A stretch of 34,325 bases of DNA from Nephromyces sp. MM_2019 (lineage: Eukaryota; Apicomplexa; Aconoidasida; Nephromycida): the NCBI GenBank assembly GCA_015657535.1, contig JADHZB010000402.1, forward strand, positions 1 through 34,325, written 5' to 3'. Position 1 is the stretch's first letter. Each line of letters opens with the position of its first letter. Positions 22,991-31,684 of the stretch are shown here, piece by piece. Position numbers and translations under genes: made by a program. A model generated the notes under the pieces. It searched no databases and had not been told where the DNA came from. It worked only from the letters and a program-made list of their open reading frames with translations.

Positions 22991-23576
22991 TAATACTTTT
23001 ATTTGTTATTAGGGACAAATCCCCAATGGTGGACAACAAGATTACCAAAATAATAATACGATAAGTCAATTATCAGCCTCTCATACATCAAGCATTTATA
23101 ACTATAACACCTCTACACCACGAAAAAGGAAATTAACTACATACAGTGATCCTGAGTATCACACTCAGTCTAATGAAAGCTCCCCATTTGAACAACAGCA
23201 TAAGCGTGTTCGGCATGAAGATGCATTTGAGAAGCATCTAACATACCGTAAAGACACTCTGGGAAGATTTAAGCAAACAAGCATCTATGAATTTCCAAAT
23301 GAGCACCAGAACGTAATAGATTTTCCGATTGAAGAAATCCACGGGCCAGCAACTGGATGGACCACAGAAACGGGCAATTCCCAATGTATAGACAACCAAA
23401 TCCCCTTAAATTTAACAGCTTCAGATAACTCAACAAATAAGGAAACTGACCAAGAATATAAAGAAAGTTTTCCATCAATTATAAATAGTCACAATGAGGA
23501 ATATTTCGAAATGAACAAGCTACTCTCACAATTACATGAAGAAAGATGCCGCCGGCATGGCAATTATTTCCTTTAA
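22774..23576 (+). CDS. Basic, probably nuclear protein of unknown function, 2 exons
   Basis: Exon 2 (23013-23576) is open for 188 codons but has no ATG until near its end and is preceded by an in-frame TAG that is also the acceptor (TTATTAG). Exon 1 is therefore sought upstream: 22774-22845 begins with ATG, ends at a GTAAAT donor and joins in phase 0 to give a 211-residue protein. An in-frame ATG at 22747 would add nine residues but would overlap a candidate exon of the opposite gene. The product is hydrophilic, rich in Asn, Gln, Ser and Thr, with a basic cluster TPRKRKL likely to act as a nuclear localisation signal, a second one HKRVRHE, and a C-terminal helix EMNKLLSQLHEERCRRHG. No family recognised. 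Confidence 0.75.
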
Positions 23577-24436
23577 TTCTAAGTGGTAATATTTTTGAAT
23601 TTTTAAAACTTAAAATCTATTTTTTCAGTTAGAAATTCCAAACATGAATACACAACCTTAAAAATTGACCTCTTAACTATTTATTGACCGTTTATACTGA
23701 ATAGTATTCAAATTCAACCCAATTTTGGCATTGCCTTTAATGATCCTGATGTATGTTTTATTCAAATACTTGCTACGAACTAGCTTGTTATTCAACATAT
23801 TCACAACATTCCCTTGTGTTATAACTGGCATTATTCCTTACAAAATTTATAAAGAGGCCGCAGTCAATATCTAACATTTCATAAGAGTGACATAAACTTG
23901 AAGAGTGACATAAACTTGAAGAGTGACATAAAGCTTCAGAGTGAAAAAAAAAACTACCTTTAAATTATAGTTAGGGTTTTATCAATCTCAGGGATATATC
24001 TAGCACATCTTCGACCTTTTCGATAAAGCTTTATAAGATTTGATTACTTTCCAGTTAATTTTAAATTAAAATTAGATAGATATTAACACAATATTTAGAC
24101 TTAGGCAAAAGTGGATGTGATGCGTTGAGTATACATAAGCGCTTTCGTTAAGTTATAAACGTCTATGTTTCTGTAAGATGTTTATAAGAGGCTTTTATTC
24201 TAGGCATTTGGTGATATTTTAGCAGATAAATAGGATTCTAGAAAATCCTTATTAAAATAGAGGTGTGTTTGAATGATAACGGATGCCAAGTTACATCTAT
24301 CCATTATACTAAATAATTATAAATATTTTGCTTATGAGTTTTGTCATATGTTGAGATTTATATATTTCATCTTGATAGAACATTATATTTCATTAAAGAT
24401 ATTTATCGAATACTCGGCTGGTGAAAATATATTGTT
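23577..24436. other. Intergenic region upstream of DPH5
   Basis: About 0.86 kb between two plus-strand genes. No coding signal. It contains the 18-bp tandem repeat at 23885-23946, listed separately. Confidence 0.6.
23885..23946. repeat. 18-bp tandem repeat, about 3.3 copies
   Basis: GAGTGACATAAACTTGAA starts at 23885 and 23903; a variant with AAGCTTCA starts at 23921 and a partial GAGTGA at 23939. The period is exactly 18 bp. Copies 1 and 2 are identical, suggesting recent origin. Confidence 0.9.
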
Positions 24437-26127
24437 ATGACATTAACTTTAGTAGGGCTTGGGTTGGGCGACTGTGAAGATATCACTATTAAAGGGTATA
24501 ATGCTATAAAAAATGCTGACTATGTATATTTAGAGGTTTATACTTCTTGCTTGACAGTTGGAAAGGAAGATTTGGTGAGCAATATAACCTAAGAATTTCC
24601 TTTTTACATTCATCACATCATAAGGCCTCTCAATAAACTGAGATTCATATGCATTATTCTATTCAGGAAGAATTTTACGGTAAAAAGATTATTGAAGCTG
24701 ATCGAGACCTTGTAGAACAGGAGAATGAACAACTCCTAACACAATCTACCAATTCTAATGTGGCTTTACTTGTAGCTGGTGACCCTTTCTGGTGAATAAT
24801 ATAGAAATTTTGGTTAATACCTTTTCACTCAGCAAGAAATCTCTATCATAAAATCTTCACAACACTTCTAATAATTTATAACTATAGAAACTATTAAACT
24901 TAATTTGACTACAGCGCCACAACACACTCCGATATATTCCTTAGAGCTAAAGAACTAAACATCGAAGTCAAAATTATTCATAATGCTTCAGTAATGACTG
25001 CAATAGGCTCATGTGGATTACAGGTAATTTGTGACAGGATTTTTTATTTATAAATTGATAAATAAATTCAGCTAGAGACACCAAGAACCTTGTAGATAAC
25101 ATAGAGGGATACATTTTTTGCAGATGTATAGATTTGGAGAAACTATTTCGATACCCTTTTTTGATGGAAAATGGAGGCCTGATAGCTTCTATGACAAACT
25201 ACTTTGCAATCATGGATCAAATTTACACACTTTATGCCTTCTAGGTACTTGAATCTAAACATTATAAAAATTTAATATCATAATGACTGACATAATCAAC
25301 TTTAGCCTATAAACATTGAACTCATATTTCAACCTCCTAGATATTAAATATAAGGAACAAACTTTCGAAAATATGATGAGAGGGAACAAGATTTTCGAAC
25401 CACCAAGGTATATATAATTACTAAATTCAATTGAGTTTCGATGTTCACTTACATATTAATAGATATTAAATATATCCAGCACTTTGAATTTGATTATATT
25501 TGACCTTGTATTTGGTTTAGATTTATTATTGTGACTCCACAATTTATAAAATTAATAATCAGAGTTTCATAACCTAAACTCATTTTCATCAACAACTCTA
25601 TAGCTTACTATGAAATTGCAATTAACTTCGTGAGCTGAATTACATATATTTTATATTATATTTTTCACTCATATTTACAGATTTATGACTATTAATCAGT
25701 CTATAGAGCAACTTTTGGAAATTGAATCGTTACGTGGGAAACAAGGTATTTTTAACTCATAAATACATTAAGCAAATGTCTATATTCTTTTATAACATTC
25801 TTATAAGCATGCACTCAAGAGACTAAAGCATTTGGTGTTGCTCGACTTGGATCAAAAAATGAGAAAATAATATCTGGTAAATAAATAGTATCTCAAAATA
25901 AGAAGTTTCTATTCAATCGATTTCACTCATTTATAGGCACCCTTAAAGAACTACTCACTACGGATTTCGGTTCTCCTTTACACTCATTGGTAATACTTAA
26001 CATGGGACTGAAGTTTTTATGTAAAAAGAGTCTAAATGTTGAATCTTTTTCTACCTAGGTAATATGCGCTCCCGAACTTCATGATATGGAACAAGAATAT
26101 TATGCCACTTTTCGATCCCCATTATAA
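24437..26127 (+). CDS. DPH5: Diphthine methyl ester synthase (DPH5)
   Basis: S-adenosylmethionine-dependent methyltransferase of diphthamide synthesis on the elongation factor eEF2 histidine, cytosolic. Exons 24437-24574, 24667-24791, 24915-25023, 25124-25244, 25341-25407, 25681-25745, 25808-25876, 25937-25989, 26059-26127; all GT-AG, 271 residues, typical length. Family motifs: TLVGLGLGD at the N-terminus (SAM site), [22 protein letters not shown] followed by [38 protein letters not shown]-type motif [15 protein letters not shown] and the closing SPLHSL...PELHDME. The residue between DPF and ATTHSD is a cysteine whose codon is split by intron 2 (usually glycine in eukaryotes, from memory). 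Introns are short (60-273 bases) and free of the microsatellites seen in DDX55. Confidence 0.97.
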
Positions 26128-26651
26128 TAATCTAAAACCTTTAATTTGACTTAAATGGAACTAAATAAAGAAATAAATATATATATATATCGAAATCACT
26201 ATAGGGTTGCTTATTGAATAGTATAATAATCTGTTTCAATTTTAAAATAAACAGATTATCATTACACTTTGTAACTTTCGGGAATTATTAGAAAAATTAA
26301 AAAATTATAGCCCATAGAAAACTTCAAATCGTTGTTTCAAAAATACCTACCTATGATTATATAACAGTTTTTTATTTAAAGTTTAACAGAGTTGTTAATA
26401 AAGTTTGACTCTAAATAACCATAAAAGCAGAATAATTTATTTATATGGTTTATTAAGTAATTTGGATATTCTATCTTATAGTCTTTGATAAGTGTTTTAG
26501 AGTAATTAAATGACAAATAAATGAGAAAAAGTGTGATATTATTTAGTCTTTATCCGGGGTAAAACCATTTGTATAATTCGGGTACATAATCAGTAGTTAA
26601 TGATGTTAAAAATTCTATAATAAACTTGGATTTGTAATGAATCTTGTGCTT
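26128..26651. other. Intergenic region between convergent DPH5 and LSM4
   Basis: About 0.5 kb of AT-rich sequence holding a short TA run (about 26176-26190) and the inverted repeat at 26226-26259. No coding signal. Confidence 0.6.
26226..26259. repeat. Perfect 11-bp inverted repeat with 12-base loop
   Basis: ATAATCTGTTT at 26226-26236 and its exact reverse complement AAACAGATTAT at 26249-26259. It lies about 100 bases after the DPH5 stop, in the gap between convergent genes, so it could form a hairpin in the DPH5 3' untranslated region. No known motif. Confidence 0.7.
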
Positions 26652-27566
26652 TTATCTCTGTTTGGAATCACCTGAGAAATGTCGAGGATGGATTTAATTC
26701 CCTTTCAGTAAGATTAATTATGTAATCTTTATTTCTAAAAAGATTTTACATCAAACTTAAACTTGAGTGAAATGGATATCAAGTGCTATTCATATTTACC
26801 TCTCCCTCTACCTCGGACAACCGCTCTTCCTCGTCCTTTACCATCTGTGTGATCTAAATAATTTCGAAAATAAGTAATTTAATTTAATGTGTTAAGGAAT
26901 TCTTATAGTATGTTATATACAGAGAAATTAAAATACCTGTATTATGTGTGCGCTTAGGGCCTGATTTTCCCTTCTTTTGTTCATCTTTAACCATATCGAT
27001 TACTTGATCAGGAATTCGTAGATATTTGATATTGTTTCCTCTGATGTAACACTCAGGGATCTTCCAGAATCGATCCCCATCCTGAATAGCATTCATAAAA
27101 GTTTTATATAAATTCGCGTGATAATTAGCTAACAATTTCTAATTTCTAAGTCAGGAGCTAAATTTCAGCTTACTCTTGAGGTACATACAATGTCACGCAT
27201 GTGGAGATTCATAAAAACATCACAGGATGCCAAAACACCACTATAAGTCTCCCCATTTTTTAGCTCAACCATCTGTAATTTAAAAAAGTAAAAATTTAAT
27301 AATTTTATACATATCTTAGTAAATTTTGAAACATAAGTTCATTGTAATCATCTTCGAGCTGTTAGATTTTAATATTAATGGCAAGTGAAATTGCCTAGAA
27401 TTACCATTGGTTGGTTCTGGGCAGTCCTAAGAAGTGCAAGGGGAAGCTGAATGGAATAACGGGATGCAGAGTAATTTGTTTAATGTATTTTGTCTCACAT
27501 TCTAAGTTTACAAGTTAGTTAGGTTATGGGCAATAAAAATTATTCAATTAGGGGACTTACCACCAT
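26652..27566 (-). CDS. LSM4: U6 snRNA-associated Sm-like protein LSm4
   Basis: Subunit of the LSm2-8 ring on U6 snRNA and the LSm1-7 ring in mRNA decay. Exons 27561-27566, 27405-27446, 27174-27272, 26937-27081, 26800-26853, 26652-26671; 121 residues. The N-terminus [14 protein letters not shown] and Sm1 motif [12 protein letters not shown]...NLHMRD are diagnostic; Sm2 is [12 protein letters not shown] (62-73). The tail is Gly/Arg-rich ([15 protein letters not shown]), as in LSm4 of other eukaryotes. Exon 1 contains only ATG GTG before a GTAAGT donor; splicing three bases earlier would give ATG alone, so the start is either MVLPL or MLPL. The last exon is 20 nt (GDSKQR then stop) behind a CTCAG acceptor and is the least certain part. 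Confidence 0.93.
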
Positions 27567-28711
27567 TGCAAATGACAAGTAAGTGTAATGAATGGCCCAA
27601 GATTATTCAATCTTAAATCTGTATTCCTTAGAGAGGTTTATTTGGGAATTGAGAGCTATCTAAGGATTGCTAAAAGACAAGAAAATGACATAAGTACAAA
27701 AACTGGGGGATAGTAAGGAATTGTTGCTATTGAGTTAAATGCTAAGGTATAATTAGTTCGAAGTTTTTATAATCTATCAGATTTTATGCTCATTGTGAGG
27801 TTTATCATTTTCGTACAGATCTGAATCATTTGAAGATGGTAGGTTTCATTGTCAACTCCTTGCCAAATATTAAAGTTAGTTTAATCCGTTCATTTGTAAT
27901 AAAAAATTATGCAATACTTGTTACATCGTTTAAATAGTAAAAAATTTCATAAACTTTTCTGAAATTTAGCAACTAATTAAATATATTTTATGCTCTATAC
28001 TTTATGTAATCCTCTAGTAAATGTCCGTTAAAACAATTTTTGACTATTACTTGTGTAAACCTCTATATGAGAAATTGTTAAAGACTATGAATTTGTGTCT
28101 TGAGGATGAGTTCAATAAAATTATTATATAATTGTGTTACCCTTGTTTAAATTCATATTAGATAAATGTTTTAAGAATGATCTCTATAATATAGTAGGTT
28201 AGAGGATAGAATTGGAGCAATATATAGTGTTTTAAGGTATTTAAAATTGAATTAATTGAAAATTGACTTGTTATTAGTTTGAAAATTAACAATTGTTCAA
28301 ATGGTGTCAAATACTAATAATACCTTAAAGTATTTTTTAGTTAATACATAAATTTCTATAAATTACAATGTTTACAAATGATTGATCGATCAAGTGCTAG
28401 TTTCTACATGTGAACAGGAAAGTGTATCCCAAGGAAAAGTCATATAAAAAGCGTTATAAAGGAAAATTAGAATAAGTCAAGGAGCTTATTCAAAATTCTT
28501 TTGAAATTGGATTATTTACACAATTCAAATTTATTTATTCAAAATAATAGAAGGTTCGCGAAGCCCAAAATTTGTGAGTTATGTAGATTTATATATATGG
28601 GTAATGCGAATTAGAATGTATAAATAGGTCCGAATCTATGAAAAATATTTGAGTAAAAAAATTTAACAAACAATTTTAAGTGAGTGTTATTTGGGCTTTG
28701 AATTTACTTAC
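27567..28711. other. Region between LSM4 and the MOCS2B-like exon
   Basis: About 1.1 kb of AT-rich sequence. If the exon at 28712-28789 belongs to MOCS2B/MoaE, its remaining exons should lie here on the minus strand. I looked for MoaE hallmarks (G-A-I-S-x-F-x-G-T-T-R, and the C-terminal IWKKE) and did not find them. No other coding signal. Confidence 0.5.
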
Positions 28712-28789
28712 CTCTTGGTTGTTTGAAATTGATAAATATTTCACAGCGTCATGAACAAAAAAATACGTACGATTTAGTTCTTGATTCAT
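28712..28789 (-). CDS. Possible first exon of a second reading frame (MOCS2B-like?)
   Basis: ATG at 28789 opens 26 codons (starts MNQELNRTYFFVHDAVK, ends SNNQE) to a consensus donor GTAAGT at 28711-28706, and starts 29 bases after the MOCS2A stop on the same strand. In animals MOCS2 makes one mRNA carrying MOCS2A and then MOCS2B, so the position suggests the large molybdopterin-synthase subunit. The peptide is only loosely like a MoaE N-terminus and no further exon was found. It could also be an unrelated exon or chance. Confidence 0.3.
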
Positions 28790-28818
28790 TATTACAATAA
28801 CATACAATTTTCAAAAAG

Positions 28819-29109
28819 TTATCCCCCAGAGACTGGTGGAATAATTGCAACCTCATCATTTTGATGAATCAAGTCAAATGGTTGTGCATATTCCTGGTTA
28901 ATTGCAACTAATGAGCTTTCCAACTTAGCTTCAAGTTGAGGGTACATCTTTTCCAATTGGTTCAGTAAAGCTTCTACACTACAGCTCTTTCCTGAATTGC
29001 TGGATGTTGTTTCATTTTGAATTTCATATTGATTATCTATTTTAACATCAATCGTATGCGAATTGACAGCATCTCGGATCCAAGAGAAAACTTGAACATT
29101 GATATTCAT
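28819..29109 (-). CDS. MOCS2A: Molybdopterin synthase small subunit (MOCS2A/MoaD)
   Basis: Sulfur carrier for molybdenum-cofactor synthesis: its C-terminal glycine is thiocarboxylated and donates sulfur to precursor Z with the MoaE partner. Single exon, 96 residues, close to the family's 80-90. It begins with a beta strand NINVQVFSWIRDAV; the middle has LLNQLEKMYPQLEAKL and SLVAINQEYA; it ends NDEVAIIPPVSGG with the free di-glycine. IPPVSGG is typical of MoaD, which separates it from Urm1 (ending LHGG). The insert between strands 1 and 2 (QNETTSSNSGKS) is Ser/Asn-rich and accounts for the extra length. No activating E1 (MOCS3/MoeB) lies nearby in this window. Confidence 0.93.
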   Translation of the reverse strand: MNINVQVFSWIRDAVNSHTIDVKIDNQYEIQNETTSSNSGKSCSVEALLNQLEKMYPQLEAKLESSLVAINQEYAQPFDLIHQNDEVAIIPPVSGG

Positions 29110-30445
29110 TTTTATCCAAGTGGAAATAGTTAAAAAATAACTGTGAAAAGGTTAGTCGTTTTGAATAATATTGTGGCAGAAAAAGAGGACTTATGATTTA
29201 GAGTAAAAAATTCGGGCCAATTAGCTTTGGGAAATGATAAAGAAATTAGTTTTTTAGTTTATCGAATGGCTTAGAGAATTATAATCAAATCGTTAGTATA
29301 TTAGATTGTTACCAAGCGATTCTCGTGATAGAGTTGTTTATTGAATCCTTTGCTCCGAATTGTGTTTTGAAAATCAGCTTGCTAATTGTTTATGATTGGA
29401 TTCGTTAGTAAGTTCAAGAAAATTTAGTAAGGAGTGCAATGTACACAACAAATCGTTAAAGAGTGGTATTACTAGGGATTTCAAAGTAAATCGATGTAAA
29501 AGATCAATAAATTAATGGTTAGCCATGCAGGAATCAGGAATAGCATATTGTTAAACAACAAGTCCATAAAATCAGATGCAAAGGGTCTACTAGCTAATCA
29601 GAAAAGTTGAGTTTCAAAATTTTTTCAATTTAGGTACATTAATTGGTAAATAAGCAAACTTAGGGTCCTATATGCTTTTTGCTCAGCTTGTTTGAAAGAA
29701 GTTGATGTTTGAAATCAAAGTAAAAAATTAACACTGAGCTAAAATGAGCATGTGGTTAATAAGTGTAAGTATGCATACATATGCGCAAATACATATAATA
29801 GATTAGAGTATATAATTTTAATGGAGAGGAAGCATTGAAAAGCTTCAATTATAATGACGATTTTTGATTTTACATTTACAAATTTAACATTGGGATTCTT
29901 AGAACCTGTTTATCAACATCAATGAATTAGGTTCATAACGCAACAAAGCTGAAAAAATGAAACAACTGATCATTTTATTTTGCCTGTGTTTCTCAATTAT
30001 GGCAATATAATCATACTAACAGATTTTGGCTAAACTAGATTAGAATTTTAATCGCAATTGATAAAACGGTTTTATAATTTAATGGTAACAACAAAGCATT
30101 TTTATAAAGTTATTATTTTTACATGTTTAACATACTAGGTGATTAGGCTTTACTCTAGCAGTTATTTGGGGGCAGAAATACATAGATGCATCGATTTTAC
30201 TAAAAATTGTGTGAAACTATTAACTAGATATGGGTTGCAATTTTGGTAAAGAAACCTTATCTAAGCTTGGCGTTTGCTCTAAGAATGAAATCCATCTAGA
30301 AATTTGTGTAGGAAATCAACAAACAACTTTATGCATAGATTTTGTTCTTATATATAGACACAGAATTACTTAAACTAAGAGATATTCATTTGAAAACACA
30401 CCAATAAGAATTTCAAATAGCATTCTACTTTATATGGTACTATTA

Positions 30446-30550
30446 AATACTTTTGTTGGGATTCTTGATTTGAAGAATGAAATACTTTTGTTGGGATTCA
30501 TGATTAGAAGAATAAAATACTTTTCTTGTAAATTATGATTTAAAGATTAA
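30446..30550. repeat. 35-bp tandem repeat, three copies
   Basis: Units start with AATACTTTT at 30446, 30481 and 30516 and end at 30550, an exact 35-bp period. Copies 1 and 2 share AATACTTTTGTTGGGATTC; copy 3 has diverged to AATACTTTTCTTGTAAATT. The array lies about 420 bases upstream of the secreted-protein start. Confidence 0.9.
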
Positions 30551-30888
30551 TGAGCGGGGTTTAAAATACACTATTTGAAAATTTATTATTTCCCCCCACA
30601 AATTTCAAAATATTCTTTCAATTCTTGAACTTGATTTTTAATCTTTTTCCTCTTCTTATCTCACTTTTTATCACCTCGAGTCTCCCACCTTTCCAAACTA
30701 ACTTAATTAATTCATGTCCAATTTGTTTAACTGGTATTAATCAGTTGAAATAATTTCATCAATTACTTTATTACATTATTTACAATAATTAAATCTTCAC
30801 AAGTTTAATTGGATTTTTTTTATATTTTTTTAATTCTTCCAATAGTAAAAAAACATTTTATATATATTTATTCACACATTTTAATTTG

Positions 30889-30959
30889 CCCAACTAGTTA
30901 GCAAAGCAATAAACCTTCATATTTTGACTACCCAAGTTAGTTAGCAAGATCATAAACCC
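30889..30959 (+). promoter_or_regulatory. Duplicated element upstream of the secreted-protein gene
   Basis: Two related ~27-base boxes: CCCAACTAGTTAGCAAAGC... with ATAAACC (30889-30915) and CCCAAGTTAGTTAGCAAGA... with ATAAACCC (30931-30959), 42 bases apart and ending 14 bases before the ATG. The position suggests promoter or 5' untranslated sequence; function is inferred from position only. Confidence 0.4.
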
Positions 30960-30973
30960 AACATTTTTGCCAA

Positions 30974-31684
30974 ATGAAATTATTTGTGACATCTTTATTA
31001 CTAATAACCTTTGTATTCTTTGGTGTATCTGAAAGCAAGAATTTAAGAAACTCTTCTCTTTCTTTTGCTGCTTTACCAAATGAAATCCATATAAATGACA
31101 TACCACACTCTGGCTTAAGGTCATTCCTTATGGAGAGATTTGATGAGTTAGATATGCCCTACACATTTTCCAAGGAACTATTAAAGAATATTTATGGTAC
31201 AGAAGTTGATGGTAGCGTAGAATTTTTCATTTTAAATGAGCCTACTTTATCGACATCTCACGATCTAGAAATTCTGTCAGAAGTTCAGAAACAAAATGGT
31301 TTAGAGGCTTCAGATTTCATTGTTAGAAGATCAGAGATTGAGCTTCTTGATTCTCATACAGAAATTCACCTTAGCCCACTAAAAATCGGCTTAGGTGATA
31401 CGTTCACTATTAAAGTTAATTCAATTGATCCCTTGCCCAAAGATATTAGCCTAAAAATTCAAGGAATAATAATGGGTTTTTTCCCTGTGAATATTGACTC
31501 CTCGTGCTTTACACCCAGAACAGTATGTGAAAGTACAATTTTTGAATCAGTAATTTCTATTGGAGCAGGTATGGTTTGGGTAGTTGCTGGTGGTGATTTC
31601 AATTTCACAGCAACAGTCTATTCTGGCAATAGAGCAATCTTTTCTAGGGATTTCCAACTTCATATTGATGGTATATTCAATTAA
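30974..31684 (+). CDS. Secreted protein with possible ML-type lipid-binding domain, intronless
   Basis: 236 residues in one exon, unlike most neighbours. The N-terminus MKLFVTSLLLITFVFFGVSES is a clear signal peptide, cleavage likely around residues 18-22; there is no other membrane segment and no GPI-type tail. Residues about 25-125 match nothing I know. Residues about 130-232 have the pattern of an ML (MD-2-related/NPC2-like) beta sandwich: GLGDTFTIKV, ISLKIQGIIMGFFPVNI, a Cys pair (178 and 185), then a GDFNFTATVYS strand and RDFQLHIDG at the end. The ML assignment is my pattern judgement, with fewer cysteines than most family members. If right, the product binds a lipid outside the cell or in the endolysosome. 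Confidence 0.8.
   Translation: MKLFVTSLLLITFVFFGVSESKNLRNSSLSFAALPNEIHINDIPHSGLRSFLMERFDELDMPYTFSKELLKNIYGTEVDGSVEFFILNEPTLSTSHDLEILSEVQKQNGLEASDFIVRRSEIELLDSHTEIHLSPLKIGLGDTFTIKVNSIDPLPKDISLKIQGIIMGFFPVNIDSSCFTPRTVCESTIFESVISIGAGMVWVVAGGDFNFTATVYSGNRAIFSRDFQLHIDGIFN

Larger units (their letters stand above)
29110..30973. other. Intergenic region between divergent MOCS2A and the secreted-protein gene
   Basis: About 1.9 kb of AT-rich sequence with no coding signal. It contains the 35-bp tandem repeat (30446-30550) and a duplicated element just upstream of the secreted-protein start (30889-30959). Confidence 0.6.

Noticed and set aside
28819..29109. Urm1 instead of MoaD
   Set aside because: The ending IPPVSGG and the helix-strand order fit MoaD; Urm1 ends in a different LHGG-type tail.
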